This document shows, in pieces, positions 6,262-7,066 of a stretch of 7,066 bases of DNA. The notes beneath the pieces were generated by a model. That model ran no database searches. It worked only from the letters and a program-made list of their open reading frames with translations, and was not told the DNA's origin. The stretch's first letter is position 1, and every line of letters begins with the position of its first letter. Both the position numbers and the translations under genes were made by a program. The stretch comes from Verrucomicrobiota bacterium (GTDB lineage Bacteria; Verrucomicrobiota; Lentisphaeria; Oligosphaerales; JAFGRS01), in NCBI GenBank assembly GCA_019136035.1, contig JAGVUW010000531.1, positions 1-7,066 of the forward strand, read 5' to 3'.

Positions 6262-7066
6262 CTACTCCAGGCGGGCGTCACCCCAGACCGCGTGGTCGGA
6301 GTTGTGGCTGTCGCCGGCGTCGGTGCAGAGCAGCCGCAGTCGTCGGCATGGCCCCAGGGGCAGTCTCAGGAGCGTGACCGCGCCGCCGCCGCGGCGGACC
6401 TCGCTGGTGTAGAGACGCCGCCAGCCGTCGGCGCCGTCGTCGACTTCGACGGCGAAGACGACCGAGCCGATCAGACCGGTGGCGTCCTCGATGCCGAGGC
6501 TGGCGCACAGGGTGCGCCGTTCCGGGTGACCGGTGAGGTCAAAGACCGCCTCGCCGGGGCCGTCGGCGCGCGGGCAGAGGAGCAGACCACGCGTCAGGTG
6601 CCGGCCGCGCAGTTCGAAGCCGTCATCGCCGCCGTAGTCGCGGTCGCGCCGGAGGCCGCCGTGGGCCTGGGCCACCGTCGCCTCGAGGTCGCTGAGGTAG
6701 AGCGCGTCGGGCGCCGGTCGGCCGAGGCCGTCCAGGCGCAGGCGCACCGGCTCGCCGGATGGGCTCCAGGCCGCGTCGCGGCAGTGCACGAGCAGCCACA
6801 GCGGGTCGTCGACGGCGGGCGTCGGGAGCTGCTTCACGAGGTCCGACAGGACGACCTCGAGGGTCAGGCGACGCGTGCCGACGCCGGCGACAGCCACCCC
6901 GGCCGCCTCGGCCGACAGCACGCGGCCGGCCAGCACGACCTCGGGACGGGCTATCGGGTTGGCGTCCTCCCAGGTCAGGGCGAGCGTCCGGGCCGTGGCC
7001 GCATCGATCGCGAGGTCGGGCTGGTAGGGCCGGACCGCGCCATCGACGGCCAGCGACACCAGCGCC
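6262..7066 (-). CDS. NPCBM-domain protein, C-terminal part (5' end outside window)
   Basis: The frame is open to the right edge, so the gene starts beyond the window; the GTG at 7059 is not a convincing start. About 267 residues are visible, numbered here from that GTG. Residues 121-265 match the NPCBM (novel putative carbohydrate-binding module) pattern. They begin YLSDLEATVAQAHGG, continue with a GFELRGRHLTRGL strand pair and SLGIEDATGLIGSVVFAVEVD, and close with the family's typical ending LRLLCTDAGDSHNSDHAVWGDARLE, directly before the TAG. Such modules usually hang on secreted glycosidases or other surface proteins of Planctomycetes and Firmicutes. Residues 1-120 look beta-rich (alternating hydrophobic strands, ARTLALTW and RRLTLEVVL) but I do not recognise a family, and no catalytic motif is visible. 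Signal peptide and any catalytic domain would lie outside the window. It precedes the URO-D-like gene by about 99 bases and may be co-transcribed with it. Confidence 0.85.
   Translation of the reverse strand, partial: ALVSLAVDGAVRPYQPDLAIDAATARTLALTWEDANPIARPEVVLAGRVLSAEAAGVAVAGVGTRRLTLEVVLSDLVKQLPTPAVDDPLWLLVHCRDAAWSPSGEPVRLRLDGLGRPAPDALYLSDLEATVAQAHGGLRRDRDYGGDDGFELRGRHLTRGLLLCPRADGPGEAVFDLTGHPERRTLCASLGIEDATGLIGSVVFAVEVDDGADGWRRLYTSEVRRGGGAVTLLRLPLGPCRRLRLLCTDAGDSHNSDHAVWGDARLE

Noticed and set aside
1..7066. tRNA, rRNA, CRISPR arrays, insertion sequences, tandem repeats or attachment sites.
   Set aside because: None were seen on reading; intergenic space is too small for most of these, and no transposase or repeat-spacer pattern is present.

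Overview
The window is very GC-rich (roughly 70% by eye) and almost fully coding. It comes from a bacterium whose gene content resembles the Planctomycetota/Lentisphaerota/Armatimonadota type: a large secreted multi-domain glycoside-hydrolase-like protein, an NPCBM carbohydrate-binding module, and a divergent uroporphyrinogen-decarboxylase (URO-D) family protein of the kind often labelled 'trimethylamine corrinoid protein 2'. This taxonomic reading is inferred from families and base composition. No rRNA or other marker gene is present.

Layout. Bases 2-724 (+) hold the C-terminal half of an MgtE magnesium channel, cut by the left edge. A 67-base convergent gap follows. The rest reads on the minus strand, right to left: a C-terminal NPCBM-domain protein cut by the right edge (7066-6262), a URO-D-family putative methyltransferase (6162-5089), an M24 'pita-bread' metallohydrolase (5067-3880), and a secreted GH-like protein of about 1000 residues (3800-792). 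The gaps between these four are about 99, 21 and 79 bases, which fits one transcription unit. A weak promoter-like pair lies in the 99-base gap and a short stem-loop follows the M24 stop codon.

How the genes may work together (inference). The two carbohydrate-related proteins at the ends of the unit suggest handling of a glycan or glycoside outside the cell. The URO-D-like and M24 proteins lack signal peptides and would act in the cytoplasm. URO-D-family proteins of this sort are relatives of corrinoid:thiol methyltransferases, so demethylation of a substrate-derived compound is one possibility. No corrinoid protein gene is visible to support it.

Three proteins have recognisable folds but altered active sites. 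The M24 protein keeps all five metal ligands but lacks the two conserved catalytic histidines. The URO-D-like protein has His-x-Asp where methyltransferases have His-x-Cys. The GH-like barrel has a strand-4 acid but a Gln where clan GH-A enzymes carry the nucleophile. This combination is the most interesting aspect of the window. No mobile element, CRISPR array, tRNA or rRNA was seen.
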